Source of the DNA: Cellulosimicrobium sp. CUA-896
Lineage (GTDB): Bacteria > Actinomycetota > Actinomycetes > Actinomycetales > Cellulomonadaceae
Direction of reading: 5' to 3'
Assembly (NCBI RefSeq): GCF_001942335.1
Contig: NZ_MKKH01000021.1
Span: 1 to 50,124 of the forward strand
DNA length: 50,124 bases
Below, piece by piece: positions 7,475 through 16,727 of this stretch. The first letter of the stretch is position 1, and each line of letters opens with the position of its first letter. The notes below the pieces were generated by a model that worked only from the letters and a program-made list of their open reading frames with translations, ran no database searches and was not told the origin of the DNA. Position numbers and translations under genes: made by a program.

Positions 7475-9202
7475 TCAGCCGCGCAGGTCGAGGTACCGCG
7501 TGATGAGCTCGGCGGTCGACGGGTCCTGCGCGTCGAGCGCGTCCGCGTCGCCCGTGAGCGCGGGAGCGATCTCGAGCGCGAGCTTCTTGCCGAGCTCGAC
7601 GCCCCACTGGTCGAAGCTGTCGATGCCCCACACGACGCCCTGCACGAACGTGATGTGCTCGTACAGCGCGACGAGCTGGCCGAGCACGCTCGGCGTCAGC
7701 GCGGGCGCGAGGATCGACGTCGTCGGGCGGTTGCCGGGGAACGTCCGGGCGCTGACGAGGGCCTCGTCCGTGCCCTCCGCGCGCACCTCGTCCGCCGTCC
7801 TGCCGAACGCGAGCGCCTTGGTCTGCGCGAAGAAGTTCGCGAGGAACAGGGCGTGCACGTCGGCGCCGGGCTCCACCGCGCCGCCGTCACCCACGCGGTC
7901 GACGAGCGGGTGCGCCGGGTTCGCGACGGCGATGAAGTCCGCCGGGATCAGCCGCGTGCCCTGGTGGATGAGCTGGTAGAACGCGTGCTGGCCGTTCGTG
8001 CCGGGCTCGCCCCAGAAGACCTCACCGGTCTCGGTGGTCACCGGGCTGCCGTCCCAGCGCACGCGCTTGCCGTTCGACTCCATCGTCAGCTGCTGGAGGT
8101 ACGCCGGGAAGCGGTGCAGGTACTGGGCGTACGGCAGGACGGCGTGCGTGTGCGCGTCGAGGAAGTTGACGTACCAGACGTTGAGCAGGCCCATCAGCAC
8201 GGGCACGTTCTGCGCGAACGGGGTGGTGCGCACGTGCTCGTCCATCGCGTGGAAGCCGGCGAGGAGCTCGGCGAAGCGCTCCGGCCCGATCGCGATGGCG
8301 AGCGACGTGCCGATCGCGGAGTCCACCGAGTACCGGCCGCCGACCCAGTCCCAGAACCCGAACGCGTTCTGCGGGTCGATGCCGAACGCCTCGACCTTGT
8401 CGAGCGCCGTCGAGACGGCGACGAAGTGCTTCGAGACGGCCTCGCGGCGGGCGTCGTCCGTGTCCGCCAGAACGCCGAGCCGGTCGAGCTCGGTCCACAG
8501 CCAGTCGCGCGCGAGGCGCGCGTTCGTCAGCGTCTCGAGCGTGCTGAACGTCTTCGAGGCGACGATGAACAGCGTCGTGCGCGGGTCGAGGCCCGCCGTC
8601 TTCTCGGCGATGTCGGTCGGGTCGATGTTCGACACGAACCGGACGTCGACGTCCTCGTGCTTGTAGGGCAGGAGCGCCTCGTACGCCATGACCGGGCCGA
8701 GGTCGGAACCGCCGATGCCGATGTTGACGACCGTGCGCACGCGCTCGCCCGTCACGCCCGTCCACGCGCCCGAGCGCACGCGGTCGGCGAACTCGTAGAC
8801 CTTGTGCAGCACGTCGTGCACGTCGGCGTCGACGTCCTGGCCGTCGACGACCAGGCGACGGTCGTCGCCCAGGGGTGCGGGCCGGCGCAGGGCCGTGTGC
8901 AGGACGGCGCGGTCCTCCGTGACGTTGATGTGGTCGCCCGCGAACATCGCGTCGAGCCGGCCGCCGAGGTCGACCTCCTCCGCGAGGCGCACGAGGAGGT
9001 CGAGCGTCTCGTCCGTGACGAGGTTCTTCGACAGGTCCACCGTGAGGTCCGCGACCTGGTGGGTGAGCCGCGGCGCGCGGTCGGGGTCGGCCGCGAACCA
9101 GGCGCGCAGGTCCGGCGAGAGCGCGTCGCGGTGGGCGGTCAGCGCGTCCCAGGACGCGGTGGCGGTGGCGTCGACGGGCGGAGGCACGGGCGCAGAGGTC
9201 AT
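7475..9202 (-). CDS. pgi: Glucose-6-phosphate isomerase
   Basis: A 575-residue enzyme, normal length for the long bacterial form. It interconverts glucose-6-phosphate and fructose-6-phosphate in the cytosol (glycolysis and gluconeogenesis). Motifs seen are [11 protein letters not shown] (phosphate loop, near 162), [16 protein letters not shown] (near 289), MESNGKRV with the catalytic Glu (near 375), [11 protein letters not shown] with the ring-opening His (near 400) and the C-terminal [13 protein letters not shown] signature (near 532). The reading frame is intact. The ATG at 9202 was chosen because the conserved N-terminal helix starts shortly after it. It is monocistronic between the stressosome operon and a divergent hydrolase gene. 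Confidence 0.96.
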   Translation of the reverse strand: MTSAPVPPPVDATATASWDALTAHRDALSPDLRAWFAADPDRAPRLTHQVADLTVDLSKNLVTDETLDLLVRLAEEVDLGGRLDAMFAGDHINVTEDRAVLHTALRRPAPLGDDRRLVVDGQDVDADVHDVLHKVYEFADRVRSGAWTGVTGERVRTVVNIGIGGSDLGPVMAYEALLPYKHEDVDVRFVSNIDPTDIAEKTAGLDPRTTLFIVASKTFSTLETLTNARLARDWLWTELDRLGVLADTDDARREAVSKHFVAVSTALDKVEAFGIDPQNAFGFWDWVGGRYSVDSAIGTSLAIAIGPERFAELLAGFHAMDEHVRTTPFAQNVPVLMGLLNVWYVNFLDAHTHAVLPYAQYLHRFPAYLQQLTMESNGKRVRWDGSPVTTETGEVFWGEPGTNGQHAFYQLIHQGTRLIPADFIAVANPAHPLVDRVGDGGAVEPGADVHALFLANFFAQTKALAFGRTADEVRAEGTDEALVSARTFPGNRPTTSILAPALTPSVLGQLVALYEHITFVQGVVWGIDSFDQWGVELGKKLALEIAPALTGDADALDAQDPSTAELITRYLDLRG

Positions 9203-9325
9203 GGGCACCAACCTAGTGACCGGCGGCCCCGCTCGCCCACCCCGCCCGTCCGGGCGGCGGGCCCCCGCCGGAGGCACCACCATGGTCGGGTGGGCGCGAG
9301 GGGCGCGCCGCGGGACGGAGGAGAC

Positions 9326-9904
9326 ATGGCCGAGGTGCTGCTGTTCCACCACGCCCTGGGCGTGACGCCCGGCGTCGAGGAGACGGCACAGGTGCTGCGC
9401 GACGCCGGCCACGTGGTCCACGTGGCCGACCTGTTCGAGGGCGAGACCTTCGGCTCCCTCGAGGAGGGCGTCGACCACGCGGAGGAGCTGGGCTTCGGCA
9501 CGCTCCTCGAGCGGGGCCGTGCCGCGGCCGACCGGCTCCCGCCCGGCCTCGTCTACGCGGGGACGTCGCTCGGCGTCCTGCCCGCGCAGGCGCTCGCCCA
9601 GACGCGGCCCGGGGCGAAGGGCGCCGTGCTCCTCGAGGCGTGCATCCCCGTCTCGGAGTTCGGGGACGAGTGGCCGGCGGAGGTGCCCGTGCAGGTGCAC
9701 GGCATGGACGCCGACCCGTTCTTCGCGGGGGAGGGGGACGTCGATGCTGCGCGCGAGCTCGTCGACGCGAGCCAGGACGCCGAGCTGTTCCTCTACCCCG
9801 GCGACCGCCACCTGTTCACCGACCCCAGCCTGCCGTCGTACGAGCCGGAGGCCGCCGCGCTCGTCGTCGAGCGCGTCGTGCGGTTCCTCGACGGGATCCG
9901 CTGA
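9326..9904 (+). CDS. Dienelactone hydrolase-like alpha/beta hydrolase
   Basis: A 192-residue protein of the dienelactone hydrolase family. It starts [15 protein letters not shown], a typical DLH opening. The nucleophile elbow is GTSLG, so serine replaces the cysteine of classical DLH; MDADPFF carries the likely Asp and PGDRHLF the likely His. The triad therefore looks complete. Actinobacteria carry many such small DLH-like esterases and the substrate cannot be told. A GGAGGA ribosome binding site precedes the ATG at 9326. The gene is divergent from pgi across a 123-base gap and converges on the acetyltransferase pair. Confidence 0.82.
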   Translation: MAEVLLFHHALGVTPGVEETAQVLRDAGHVVHVADLFEGETFGSLEEGVDHAEELGFGTLLERGRAAADRLPPGLVYAGTSLGVLPAQALAQTRPGAKGAVLLEACIPVSEFGDEWPAEVPVQVHGMDADPFFAGEGDVDAARELVDASQDAELFLYPGDRHLFTDPSLPSYEPEAAALVVERVVRFLDGIR

Positions 9905-9913
9905 GCGGTCCCG

Positions 9914-11140
9914 TCAGCCCTCCGGCGTGGCCCCGGGGCCGTCGTCCGGCTCGCCGAGCCGCAGCTGCCACTCGGCGTCGACGCTGGTGGGCGCGAACCC
10001 GAGCGCGACGTTGATCGCGAGCATGTGGTCGTTCTCCTGCGCGTTCCACGTGTGCACGCGGCGCGCCGTCGGCCGGGACCGGGCGAGCTCGTCGAGCACC
10101 GCGACCTTGACGAGCATCCCGAGGCTGCGCCCGCGGTGCTCGCGCAGCACGAGCGTGTCCTCCTGGTAGACGACCGCGGGCTTGTCGAGCGGGTAGGTGA
10201 CCATCGAGAAGCCGGCGAGCGTGCCCGTCGGCACGTGCTCGGCGGCCGCGATCACGAACCCCTGGCCCCGGTCGTGGACGTCCTGCACGGTGGTGCGCAC
10301 GCGCTGCGCGTCCCACGGGTCCTCCTCGACCTCGAGGCCGGCGTTCGGGGCGTCGGTGCTCATGCGCGTCTCGAGCACGGCGACCTGGTCGAGCCACCTC
10401 TCCGGCACGTCGTCCGTCCAGACGTGGACGCGGTAGTCCGCGCCGCGCTCCGTCGCCGCGGCGCGCAGCGGGTCGAGCCGCGCTGCCGGCACCGGGAGGT
10501 CGAGCACGGAGTGCCGCTGGACCTGCTCGAGCGTGAAGCCGCGGCGGAGCACGAACCGGGTCGCGGCGGCGTCGCGAGGGACCCGGCCGCTGCCGGTGGG
10601 CGCCTCGAGCGCGCCGGGGCCGGGCGGCGGCTCGGGCGCGAACGACGAGTCGCCCTGGACGACGTGGCGCCCGGCGTCGCGAGTGATCGCGAGCGCGTCC
10701 TCCCACAGGGCGGTGCCGACGCCGCGGCGTCGGTGCTCCGGGCGCACGGCCACGTGGACGAGCGCCACGTGCGTCCCGCCCTCCAGCGGCATCGACACCA
10801 TCGAGCGGCCGACGACGTCCTCCGGCCGCGCCGGGCTGCCGGGCGCGGCGCCGTCGGCGACGGCGACGCGGCGCACCGTGCGCCGGTAGCCGCCGCTCGC
10901 CACGGAGTTGACCACGGTCCCGGCGTCCAGCGAGAGGTCGGTGTGCCCGTACACCTGCTCGTCGACGGCCTCGCTGACGAGGACGGTGCCGTGGACCGCC
11001 CACGCCCCGGGGTCGTCCGGGCTCGCCGGGACCTCGACCGTCTCGATCCGCACGCGCGGGGAGCCCGCCGCTGTCGTGGCCCCGGTGCTGCCGGGAACCG
11101 GGGAGCCGGCATCCCCGGTGGCGACGGTGTGCTCGCTCAT
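9914..11140 (-). CDS. Double-domain GNAT acetyltransferase (copy 2 of a tandem pair)
   Basis: A 408-residue protein with two GCN5-type acetyltransferase folds. The first has VALVHVAVRPEHRRRGVGTA (acetyl-CoA loop near 130-145); the second has LVLREHRGRSLGMLVK (near 345-360). Between them lies a linker with TGSGRVPRDA and MSTDAPNAGLEVEEDPWD. Double-GNAT proteins with this layout (compare mycothiol synthase MshD) are common in actinobacteria; the acceptor here is unknown. The ATG at 11140 overlaps the stop of the neighbouring paralogue (ATGA), so the two are coupled and presumably arose by tandem duplication. The frame is intact. Confidence 0.83.
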   Translation of the reverse strand: MSEHTVATGDAGSPVPGSTGATTAAGSPRVRIETVEVPASPDDPGAWAVHGTVLVSEAVDEQVYGHTDLSLDAGTVVNSVASGGYRRTVRRVAVADGAAPGSPARPEDVVGRSMVSMPLEGGTHVALVHVAVRPEHRRRGVGTALWEDALAITRDAGRHVVQGDSSFAPEPPPGPGALEAPTGSGRVPRDAAATRFVLRRGFTLEQVQRHSVLDLPVPAARLDPLRAAATERGADYRVHVWTDDVPERWLDQVAVLETRMSTDAPNAGLEVEEDPWDAQRVRTTVQDVHDRGQGFVIAAAEHVPTGTLAGFSMVTYPLDKPAVVYQEDTLVLREHRGRSLGMLVKVAVLDELARSRPTARRVHTWNAQENDHMLAINVALGFAPTSVDAEWQLRLGEPDDGPGATPEG

Positions 11141-12418
11141 GCGTCCCTCTCCTGGTCCGGCTGCTCGGTGTCCGGCTGCTCGGTGTCCGGTCGCGCGGTC
11201 TCCGGTCGTTCGGTCCCCGGTCGCGCGGTCTCCGGCGCGGGGCTGCGGGCGCCGACCCGCTTCTGCCACGACGCCCACGTGCCGGCCGGCCGGAAGCCGA
11301 TGGCCACGTTGATGGCGAGCATGTGCGTGTTCTCCTCGGCGTTGCCCGTGTGGACGCGCCGGGCCTGCGGTCGCGCCTCGACCAGAGCCCGGAGGTTCAC
11401 GACCTTCACGTGCATGCCGAGCCGCCGCCCCCGGTGCTCGTGCAGCACGAGCGTGTCCTCCTGGTGCACGACGGCCGGGCGGTCCCACGGGTGCTCGAGG
11501 ACCGTGAACGCGGCGAGCGTGCGCGTCGGCACGTGCTCCGCCACGGTCATGAGGAAGCCGTGGCCCCTCTCCTGCCGCTCGCGCACCCAGGTCCGCACGC
11601 GGGGCGCGTCCCACGGGTCCTCGCCGTAGTCGACGCCGCCGACGGGGGCGTCGGTGCTCATGCGGGTGAACAGCAGGGCGACCTGGTCCGCCCAGACGTC
11701 CGGGACCTCGTCGGTCCACGTGAGGGTGCGGTAGTCGTCGCCGGCCGCGGCGCTCGCCGCGGTGCCGAGCCGGTCCAGGAGCCCGGGCGGCATCGGCAGG
11801 TCGAGGACCGAGTGCCGGTCCACCTGCTCGAGCGCGTAGCCGTGCGCGAGCGCCAGGCGCACGCCCGGCGCGTCGACGGGGACCCGGCCCGAGCCGGTCG
11901 TCGCCTCGATCGCGCCCTCGCCCGCCGGGGGCTCGGTGCCGTGCGCCGTGGCCGAGTACAGGACGGTGCGCCCCGCGTCGACGGCGAGGCGCTCGCCGAG
12001 CGCGAGCAGCGCCGTGCCGACGCCGTGGCGCCGCGCGCCGGGGCGCACGAACACGTAGACCTCGCCCAGGTGGGTGTTGCTCGTGAGGGGACGGCATACG
12101 AAGAGGTGCCCGACGACGTCGTGCGGCGCCGGCAGCGCACCGCGGTCCGCGCCCGCGGCGTCGAGGCGGCCGCCCGGACGACGACGAAGCGCTGCTTCTC
12201 CTCGTACTCCTGGTGCCGCATGCCGCTCAGACGTCGCGCGCCGACAGCGCCGTGTCGGCGTTCCCGTGCGTCTCGTGCTCGATCTCGACGTCGACGTCGG
12301 CGACCGCCCGGTACGCCCAGGCCGCGGGCGCGTCGGCGTCGTCGGCGTGCGGCGCCTCGACGACGACGAGGCCGGGCGGCAGCCCGAGCTCGGGCAGCGT
12401 GCGCGTGACGCTGGTCAT
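11137..12418 (-). CDS. Double-domain GNAT acetyltransferase (copy 1 of a tandem pair), frameshifted as sequenced
   Basis: Three consecutive frames align end to end with the 408-residue paralogue downstream. The first (start 12418) gives LPPGLVVVEAPHADDAD, the second gives MRHQEYEEKQRFVVVR, and the third gives EVYVFVRPGARRHGVG onward. Two one-base losses, near 12230 and near 12175, join them into about 427 residues. Read naively, the first piece looks like a separate 63-residue gene, but its alignment to the paralogue N-terminus argues against that. The acetyl-CoA loops are PGARRHGVGTA and EHRGRRLGMHVK. The C-terminus is a short run of TARPDTEQPD-like repeats missing from the paralogue. The stop overlaps the next ATG. 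Confidence 0.78.
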
Positions 12419-12532
12419 ACGGGCAGGGTGCCCGCGCCGCGCGCCGCCGTCCAGGGTTTTGTCGCCGCCCCCGCCCGCGGTGCCCTGGTCGCCGTCGGTG
12501 CCCGGGCCGCTGTCGTGCCGCACCCCCCCGGA

Positions 12533-12577
12533 CGCACGGAGCGGCCCGGTCCGCGGGGGACCGGGCCGCTCCGTGCG
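12533..12577. terminator. Perfect 20-bp hairpin downstream of the GlsB-like gene
   Basis: Arms 12533-12552 and 12558-12577 are perfectly complementary around a 5-base loop (GCGGG). It begins 27 bases beyond the stop of the minus-strand GlsB-like gene. No T-tract follows, which is usual for terminator hairpins in very GC-rich genomes. It would be symmetrical for both strands, but only the minus-strand gene ends here. Confidence 0.7.
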
Positions 12578-12603
12578 GGGCCGTCGGGGACGGCCGGAGG
12601 GTG

Positions 12604-12870
12604 TCAGGCGCGCTTGCGGCTCGTGAACCACGACCAGATGAACACGACGATGACCGACCCGAGCAGGGCGAAGCCCCAGGTGCCGAGGTCGAAGAACTCC
12701 TCGTTGACGTTCGTGCCGAACACGGCGGACGCGATGAACCCGCCGAGCAGCGCGCCGAGGACGCCGAGGATCAGCGTGACGATCCAGCCGCCCTTCTGCG
12801 CACCCGGCACGATGGCGCGGGCGATCGCGCCCATGATGAGGCCGATGACGATCCAGCCGATGATGCCCAT
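12604..12870 (-). CDS. GlsB/YeaQ/YmgE-family stress-response membrane protein
   Basis: An 88-residue, three-segment membrane protein of the transglycosylase-associated (YeaQ/YmgE/GlsB) family. It has the characteristic glycine-rich opening GIIGWIVIGLIMGAIAR, then PGAQKGGWIVTLILGVLGAL and a third hydrophobic helix ending in a basic SRKRA tail. Family members are induced by general stress in many bacteria; the molecular role is unclear. A GAAGGAG ribosome binding site lies just upstream of the ATG at 12870. The upstream region is locally AT-richer and holds a TATCCGGATA palindrome (12905-12914) and a TATATC box that may belong to its promoter. Confidence 0.9.
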   Translation of the reverse strand: MGIIGWIVIGLIMGAIARAIVPGAQKGGWIVTLILGVLGALLGGFIASAVFGTNVNEEFFDLGTWGFALLGSVIVVFIWSWFTSRKRA

Positions 12871-13014
12871 CTCAGTCTCCTTCTCCCTCGCTGAGGAACA
12901 GGACTATCCGGATATATCGCTCCGGACGGCCTGGGACGACATTCCCACGACCGGGACGGTTTCGCACGCCGAACCGCAGCATCGTGCCGTCCGCACGTCG
13001 TGCGCCTCCCCTCG

Positions 13015-13020
13015 TAGGCT
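13015..13020 (+). promoter_or_regulatory. -10 box for a probably leaderless S4-protein mRNA
   Basis: TAGGCT ends 6 bases before the GTG start at 13027, so transcription would begin at or next to the start codon. No ribosome binding site is present between them. Confidence 0.45.
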
Positions 13021-13026
13021 CGGGGG

Positions 13027-13407
13027 GTGGTGACGAGCGGGACGACGAGCGCACGGGTCGACAGCTGGCTCTGGGCCGTCCGCGTGTTCAAGAGCCGGTC
13101 GCAGGCGACCGCGGCCGTGAAGGCCGGGCACGTGCGCGTCAACGGCGAGCGCGCGAAGCCGGCGACGAACGTCAAGGTGGGGGACCGCGTCGTCGTGCGG
13201 GGCGGCGTCGTGGAGAAGGTGCTCGTCGTCGAGAAGGTGCTGGTCAAGCGCGTCTCCGCGGCTCTCGCGGCCGACGCCGTGACCGATCAGAGCCCACCCC
13301 CGCCGCCGCGCGAGCTCGTCGCACCGCCGGCCGTGCGCGACCGCGGTGCCGGTCGCCCCACCAAGCGCGAGCGGCGCGAGATCGACCGGCTGCGCGGCCG
13401 CGCCTGA
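13027..13407 (+). CDS. S4-domain RNA-binding protein (HSP15-like)
   Basis: A 126-residue protein with an S4 RNA-binding domain near residues 8-60: RVDSWLWAVRVFKSRSQATA, then VKAGHVRVNGERAKPATNVKVGD split across the next strand-turn. The C-terminal half is a proline-rich linker and a basic tail (TKRERREIDRLRGRA). This is the layout of actinobacterial HSP15-like proteins; E. coli Hsp15 rescues stalled 50S subunits carrying nascent chains. A similar ribosome-quality role is inferred. The GTG at 13027 appears leaderless. It is divergent from the GlsB-like gene. Confidence 0.86.
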   Translation: MVTSGTTSARVDSWLWAVRVFKSRSQATAAVKAGHVRVNGERAKPATNVKVGDRVVVRGGVVEKVLVVEKVLVKRVSAALAADAVTDQSPPPPPRELVAPPAVRDRGAGRPTKRERREIDRLRGRA

Positions 13408-13457
13408 CCGCTGCCGCGGGGGCGCCCCACGCCCTCGAGCGCTGCGTCACCGGCGGA

Positions 13458-13481
13458 GGGATGCGTCTCGGGACGCATCCC
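13458..13481. terminator. Hairpin between convergent genes
   Basis: A 10-bp perfect stem (GGGATGCGTC / GACGCATCCC) with a TCGG tetraloop lies between the S4-protein gene and the convergent DUF559-like gene. It could terminate both. Confidence 0.55.
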
Positions 13482-13518
13482 CCGCGCGCTGGCGCAGCAC
13501 TCGGCAGCGGGCCGCGCT

Positions 13519-14469
13519 TCACCACAGCCCCGGCCGGGCGACGTCGGGCACCTCGACGCCCGCGGGCACGAACCGACGGACGCGCCACGCGACCTCGTCC
13601 TCCCGCCGTAGGTCCGCGCGCGTGACCCGGACGAGACGCCATCCTTCCTCGACGATGGCGTCCTGCCGGCGCTTCTCCTCGAACAGCACCCGCGCCGGGT
13701 CCCCGGCCGCGGGCTCGCCGTACTTCACGAAGCCGTCGAACTCGACGAGCAGGCGCCATTCCTCCCAGCCCATGTCCGCACGGAAGCGGCCCAGCCGGGT
13801 CCGGACCGGGATCTGGGTGCGGGGAGCCGGCAGCCCGTGCCGGAGGACGGCGTAGCGCGTCACGGACTCGCCCGGGCTCTCGGCGCCGCCGTCCGCCGCG
13901 CCGAGGACCGCCCTCGCGCGGACGACGCCACGCCCACGAGTCTCGACCGTGCGGCGCCGCAGCAGGTCGGCGTCGAAGCCGCGACGCAGAGCCGCGTCCG
14001 CGACGACGAGTCCTTCGCGCGGAGGCAGCATGCGGGCGCAGTCGACCACCGTTCGAGCGAGCGTCGTGACGGGCAGCCCGCGCACGGTCGTGAGGTCGTC
14101 CGGCGCGACGGCGGCGCGGTGCCGGACGAGGTCGGCGCCTGCGCCGCGCCCCGGGACGTTGCGCTGCACGACGTGCACCCGGCGCGGGAGCCGCCACAGC
14201 GGCAGGCCCCACAGCAGCGCGGCGCTCGGCCCGCAAAACCAGTGCGCGCCGTCGAGCTGGCGAGAGACGGCCTCGATCCGTGCCAGCGCGGCGGTGCGTG
14301 CCTCCGCGGGGGAGGGCCTGGCCGCGCCGGTCGTCGCGAGGAGGTAGGCGCCGCGACGGAGCCGGGTCGCCGTCCCGTCGGCCACCGCTGCGGCGAGCGC
14401 GGGACGTGGGACGTCGCGCGCGAGCACGGTGCGGGGAAGGTCGGCGTTGCCGCCTGCGGGACGTTCCAT
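13519..14469 (-). CDS. AbiEi-antitoxin-like / DUF559-like protein
   Basis: A 316-residue protein. The N-terminal half resembles the AbiEi-type antitoxin-like fold of actinobacteria: a winged-helix-like segment ending RLRRGAYLL, then GPSAALLWGLPLW and VRGLPVTTLARTVVDCAR. The C-terminal 100 residues resemble DUF559, a Vsr-like endonuclease fold, with LLVEFDGFVKYG (E-x-D), a Lys-rich EEKRRQD and EEGWRLVRVT. Proteins of this shape are numerous in actinobacteria and mostly orphan; no toxin gene (AbiEii) is next to it, so calling it a toxin-antitoxin system would be unsupported. The nuclease-like residues look intact. The ATG at 14469 has only a weak ribosome binding site. Confidence 0.72.
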   Translation of the reverse strand: MERPAGGNADLPRTVLARDVPRPALAAAVADGTATRLRRGAYLLATTGAARPSPAEARTAALARIEAVSRQLDGAHWFCGPSAALLWGLPLWRLPRRVHVVQRNVPGRGAGADLVRHRAAVAPDDLTTVRGLPVTTLARTVVDCARMLPPREGLVVADAALRRGFDADLLRRRTVETRGRGVVRARAVLGAADGGAESPGESVTRYAVLRHGLPAPRTQIPVRTRLGRFRADMGWEEWRLLVEFDGFVKYGEPAAGDPARVLFEEKRRQDAIVEEGWRLVRVTRADLRREDEVAWRVRRFVPAGVEVPDVARPGLW

Positions 14470-14617
14470 GCCCTGAGGTTCCCCGGGCCGGGCAGGCTGC
14501 CGCCGACGTCGGCCGGCGCGCTGTGGACGGTGCTGCCGTGCCGCGGGGCTGTGGACGAGCGGTCGGCCTCTCCTGCGGTGTTCAGTGCTGCGTCTGCGCT
14601 CGGGCGATGCGTCGACG

Positions 14618-14668
14618 GACGCAGCGGTCGGTCGGTGACGCAGCGCTCGGTCGGTGACGCAGCGCTCA
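14618..14668. repeat. Tandem repeat, 19-base unit, about 2.6 copies
   Basis: The unit GACGCAGCGSTCGGTCGGT starts at 14618, 14637 and 14656; the last copy is partial. It lies in the 222-base gap between the DUF559-like gene (start side) and the end of the acyltransferase gene. No function is evident; nothing else is recognised in this gap. Confidence 0.7.
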
Positions 14669-14691
14669 CGGCGCGGCCGGGGCGTGGCGGG

Positions 14692-15273
14692 TCAGCCGGG
14701 GGCGTCGTCCTCCTCGCGCAGGCGCGGCTCGGTGCGCAGCGACGGGTGCACGCCCGACTTGTCGGCGTAGAACGCCCGGACGACGTCCATGTCGGCGTGC
14801 ACGTCGCCGGTGAGGTCGATCGTCGGGCCGAGGCCCGTCGTCATCGTCGTGCGGTCGACGTACCCGAGCGTCACGGGCAGCCCCGCCTCGCGCGCGATGC
14901 GGTAGAAGCCCGACTTCCAGTACGTGCCGGCGCCGCGCGTGCCCTCGGGCGTCACGACGAGCGAGAACACCTCGCCGCCGTGGATGCGCGCGACGACGTC
15001 CGCGACGACCCGGCCCGGGTCGCGCCGGTCGACGGGGATGCCGCCGAGCGCGCGCATGAGCGGTCCCGCCGCGCCGGCGAAGAGCGTGTGCTTGCCGAGC
15101 CAGCGCACGTGGATGCCGGTGCTCCACGCGATCGCCAGCATGAGCACGAAGTCCCAGTTCGACGTGTGCGGGGCCCCGACGAGCACCGTCGGGCGCCGCG
15201 TGTCGTACGGCTCGGAGCGAAGGGTCCAGCGGCTCGTCGCCCAGTAGGCGCGGGCGATGGCTCGGCGGATCAC
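14692..15273 (-). CDS. 1-acyl-sn-glycerol-3-phosphate acyltransferase-like protein (PlsC family)
   Basis: A 193-residue protein of the PlsC/LPLAT superfamily. The acyltransferase motif I appears as GAPHTSNWDF (H-x4-D variant), GGIPVDRRDP gives motif II and VTPEGTRGAG gives motif III (E-G-T-R). It is shorter than full PlsC enzymes, as are many actinobacterial members that start right before motif I. It probably acylates a lyso-glycerophospholipid or related lipid at the membrane; the acceptor is unknown. The GTG at 15273 (VIRRAIARAYW) gives a basic, amphipathic N-terminus. It is divergent from the ROK operon across 245 bases. Confidence 0.83.
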   Translation of the reverse strand: MIRRAIARAYWATSRWTLRSEPYDTRRPTVLVGAPHTSNWDFVLMLAIAWSTGIHVRWLGKHTLFAGAAGPLMRALGGIPVDRRDPGRVVADVVARIHGGEVFSLVVTPEGTRGAGTYWKSGFYRIAREAGLPVTLGYVDRTTMTTGLGPTIDLTGDVHADMDVVRAFYADKSGVHPSLRTEPRLREEDDAPG

Positions 15274-15425
15274 GACGCCACGGTACCCGGGCGGAGCCGG
15301 TCGCGACGCACCGGTCGGGGCGGGTGGTTCCCGACGCCGGGGCGGTCCCGCGGCGGCGCCCGGAGGCCACCGGCGGCGTGGCCGGGAAGGCGCGGCCGCG
15401 GTCGTCCACAGCGGGGCAGGTGCCG

Positions 15426-15454
15426 TCGACAACGGTCGAGGCCCTGGCTAGTCT
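15426..15454 (+). promoter_or_regulatory. Promoter of the ROK-deacetylase-symporter operon
   Basis: TCGACA (15426-15431) and TAGTCT (15449-15454) are separated by 17 bases and lie 65 bases before the ROK gene start. Both are good matches to the housekeeping consensus, and this is the best promoter in the 245-base gap. Confidence 0.6.
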
Positions 15455-15464
15455 CCCCGGGGAG
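15453..15464. promoter_or_regulatory. Candidate operator palindrome at the ROK operon start site
   Basis: CTCCCCGGGGAG is a perfect 12-base palindrome that begins at the end of the -10 box and covers the expected transcription start. That position suits autorepression by the ROK protein encoded next. Short GC palindromes arise by chance in this genome, so this is tentative. Confidence 0.35.
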
Positions 15465-15518
15465 GCGGGACGCGCCGCCGTCCCGCCGCTCAGCTCCCGA
15501 CACGTCGACGGAGACCGC

Positions 15519-16727
15519 ATGGACCTGCTGCTCGCCGGCTCTCCCGCTCGGTCGCGCTCGTTCACCGCGCGCGTGGTCCTCGACGCGCTGTCCGCGGGCG
15601 CTCCGATGACGCGGGCGGACGTCGCTGCGGCGACGGGGCTGTCCCGGGCGGTCGTGGCACAGACGCTGCGGGCGCTCGTCGGGACGGGCGTCGTCGTCGA
15701 GGCCGGGCCCGACCCCGCGCCCGCCGGGCAGCCCGCTGCCCGGTACCGGGTGAGCACCGACCACGGGTTCGGCCTGGGCGTCGACGTCGCGCGCGACCGC
15801 GTGCGGGTCGCGCTCGTCGACGTCACCGGGGCGGTGCGTGCCCGCGCCGAGCGGCGCGACGTCAGGGCGAGCGCGACGGCGCGTGCCCGGGCCGCGGCCG
15901 AGCTCGCCCGGGGCTGCGTCGCCGACGTGGCCGCGCGCCTCGAGACCGCCCCGACCGTCGAGGTGACCCGCGCCGTCGCCGCCGTGCCCGTCATCGTGGA
16001 GGCCGACGGCGTGACGGTCCGTCGGGTGCCCGGGTTCGAGAAGGGTGGGACGGCGTTGCACGACGCCCTGCAGGACGCGCTCGGCTGCCCGGTCCGGCTG
16101 GAGAACGACCTCAACCTGGCTGCGGTCGCCGAGCAGCACGACGGCGTCGCCCGGGAGGCCCGCACGTTCGTCGTCCTCGGGCTCGGCGACGGCTTCGGGG
16201 CGGGGATCGTCGTCGACGGCCGTCTCCACCGCGGCGCACGCGGCGGCGCCGGCGAGATCTCGTTCCTGCCGCACCCGGAGCGACCCCTGGGGTCGGAGGT
16301 GCTGGGCGCCGGGTCGCTCACCGCGATCGCGAAGGAGCACGGCCTGCCCGACGACGTCTCCGTGCGCGAGGTGGTGGACCGCGCCGAGCGCGGTGACGTG
16401 GTCGCGGACGACGTGCTCGACGTCGTCGCGGAGCGCATCGCCGTCGTCGCCGGGTCGGTCGCCCTCGTCCTGGAGCCCGAGCTGTTCGTGCTCACGGACC
16501 AGGCCGCACGGCCCCCGCTCGCGGAGCGCGTGATCCGCTACCTCGCCGAGCGGATCGCCGTGCTCGACCTGCGCGTGGTGCCGTCGACGATCGGGACGGA
16601 CGCGGTCGTGCTCGGGGCCGCGCGCGCGGCGGGCGACGCGCTGCGTGAGGAGGTGCTGCGGGCGGCGCTCGCGGCCGACGTCGGGCCGCCCGAGGGCGCC
16701 GGCGGCGCGGACGAGGCGGCGTCGTGA
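15519..16727 (+). CDS. ROK-family transcriptional regulator
   Basis: A 402-residue protein. Residues about 12-75 form a winged helix-turn-helix (TRADVAAATGLSRAVVAQTL); residues about 85-390 form a ROK sugar-kinase-like domain with GLGVDVARDRVRVALVD, RLENDLNLAAVAE and GLGDGFGAGIVVDGRLHRG. The zinc motif C-x-C-G-x2-G-C of most ROK proteins is missing: after GGAGEISFLPHPE there are no cysteines. A NagC/XylR-like repressor role is inferred. The ATG at 15519 follows GGAG. The stop overlaps the GTG of the deacetylase gene (GTGA), so it probably controls its own operon in response to the sugar handled by the next two genes. Confidence 0.87.
   Translation: MDLLLAGSPARSRSFTARVVLDALSAGAPMTRADVAAATGLSRAVVAQTLRALVGTGVVVEAGPDPAPAGQPAARYRVSTDHGFGLGVDVARDRVRVALVDVTGAVRARAERRDVRASATARARAAAELARGCVADVAARLETAPTVEVTRAVAAVPVIVEADGVTVRRVPGFEKGGTALHDALQDALGCPVRLENDLNLAAVAEQHDGVAREARTFVVLGLGDGFGAGIVVDGRLHRGARGGAGEISFLPHPERPLGSEVLGAGSLTAIAKEHGLPDDVSVREVVDRAERGDVVADDVLDVVAERIAVVAGSVALVLEPELFVLTDQAARPPLAERVIRYLAERIAVLDLRVVPSTIGTDAVVLGAARAAGDALREEVLRAALAADVGPPEGAGGADEAAS

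Noticed and set aside
12227..12418. A separate 63-residue gene upstream of the first GNAT gene
   Set aside because: Its sequence aligns with the N-terminus of the paralogous GNAT protein and the next frames continue the match, so it is the split start of one frameshifted gene.
13519..14469. Complete AbiE toxin-antitoxin system
   Set aside because: Only an AbiEi-like domain joined to a DUF559-like domain is present; there is no AbiEii toxin gene beside it.
15274..15518. A small gene in the gap between the acyltransferase and ROK genes
   Set aside because: Open frames here lack ribosome binding sites and homology; the gap holds a good promoter and a palindrome.
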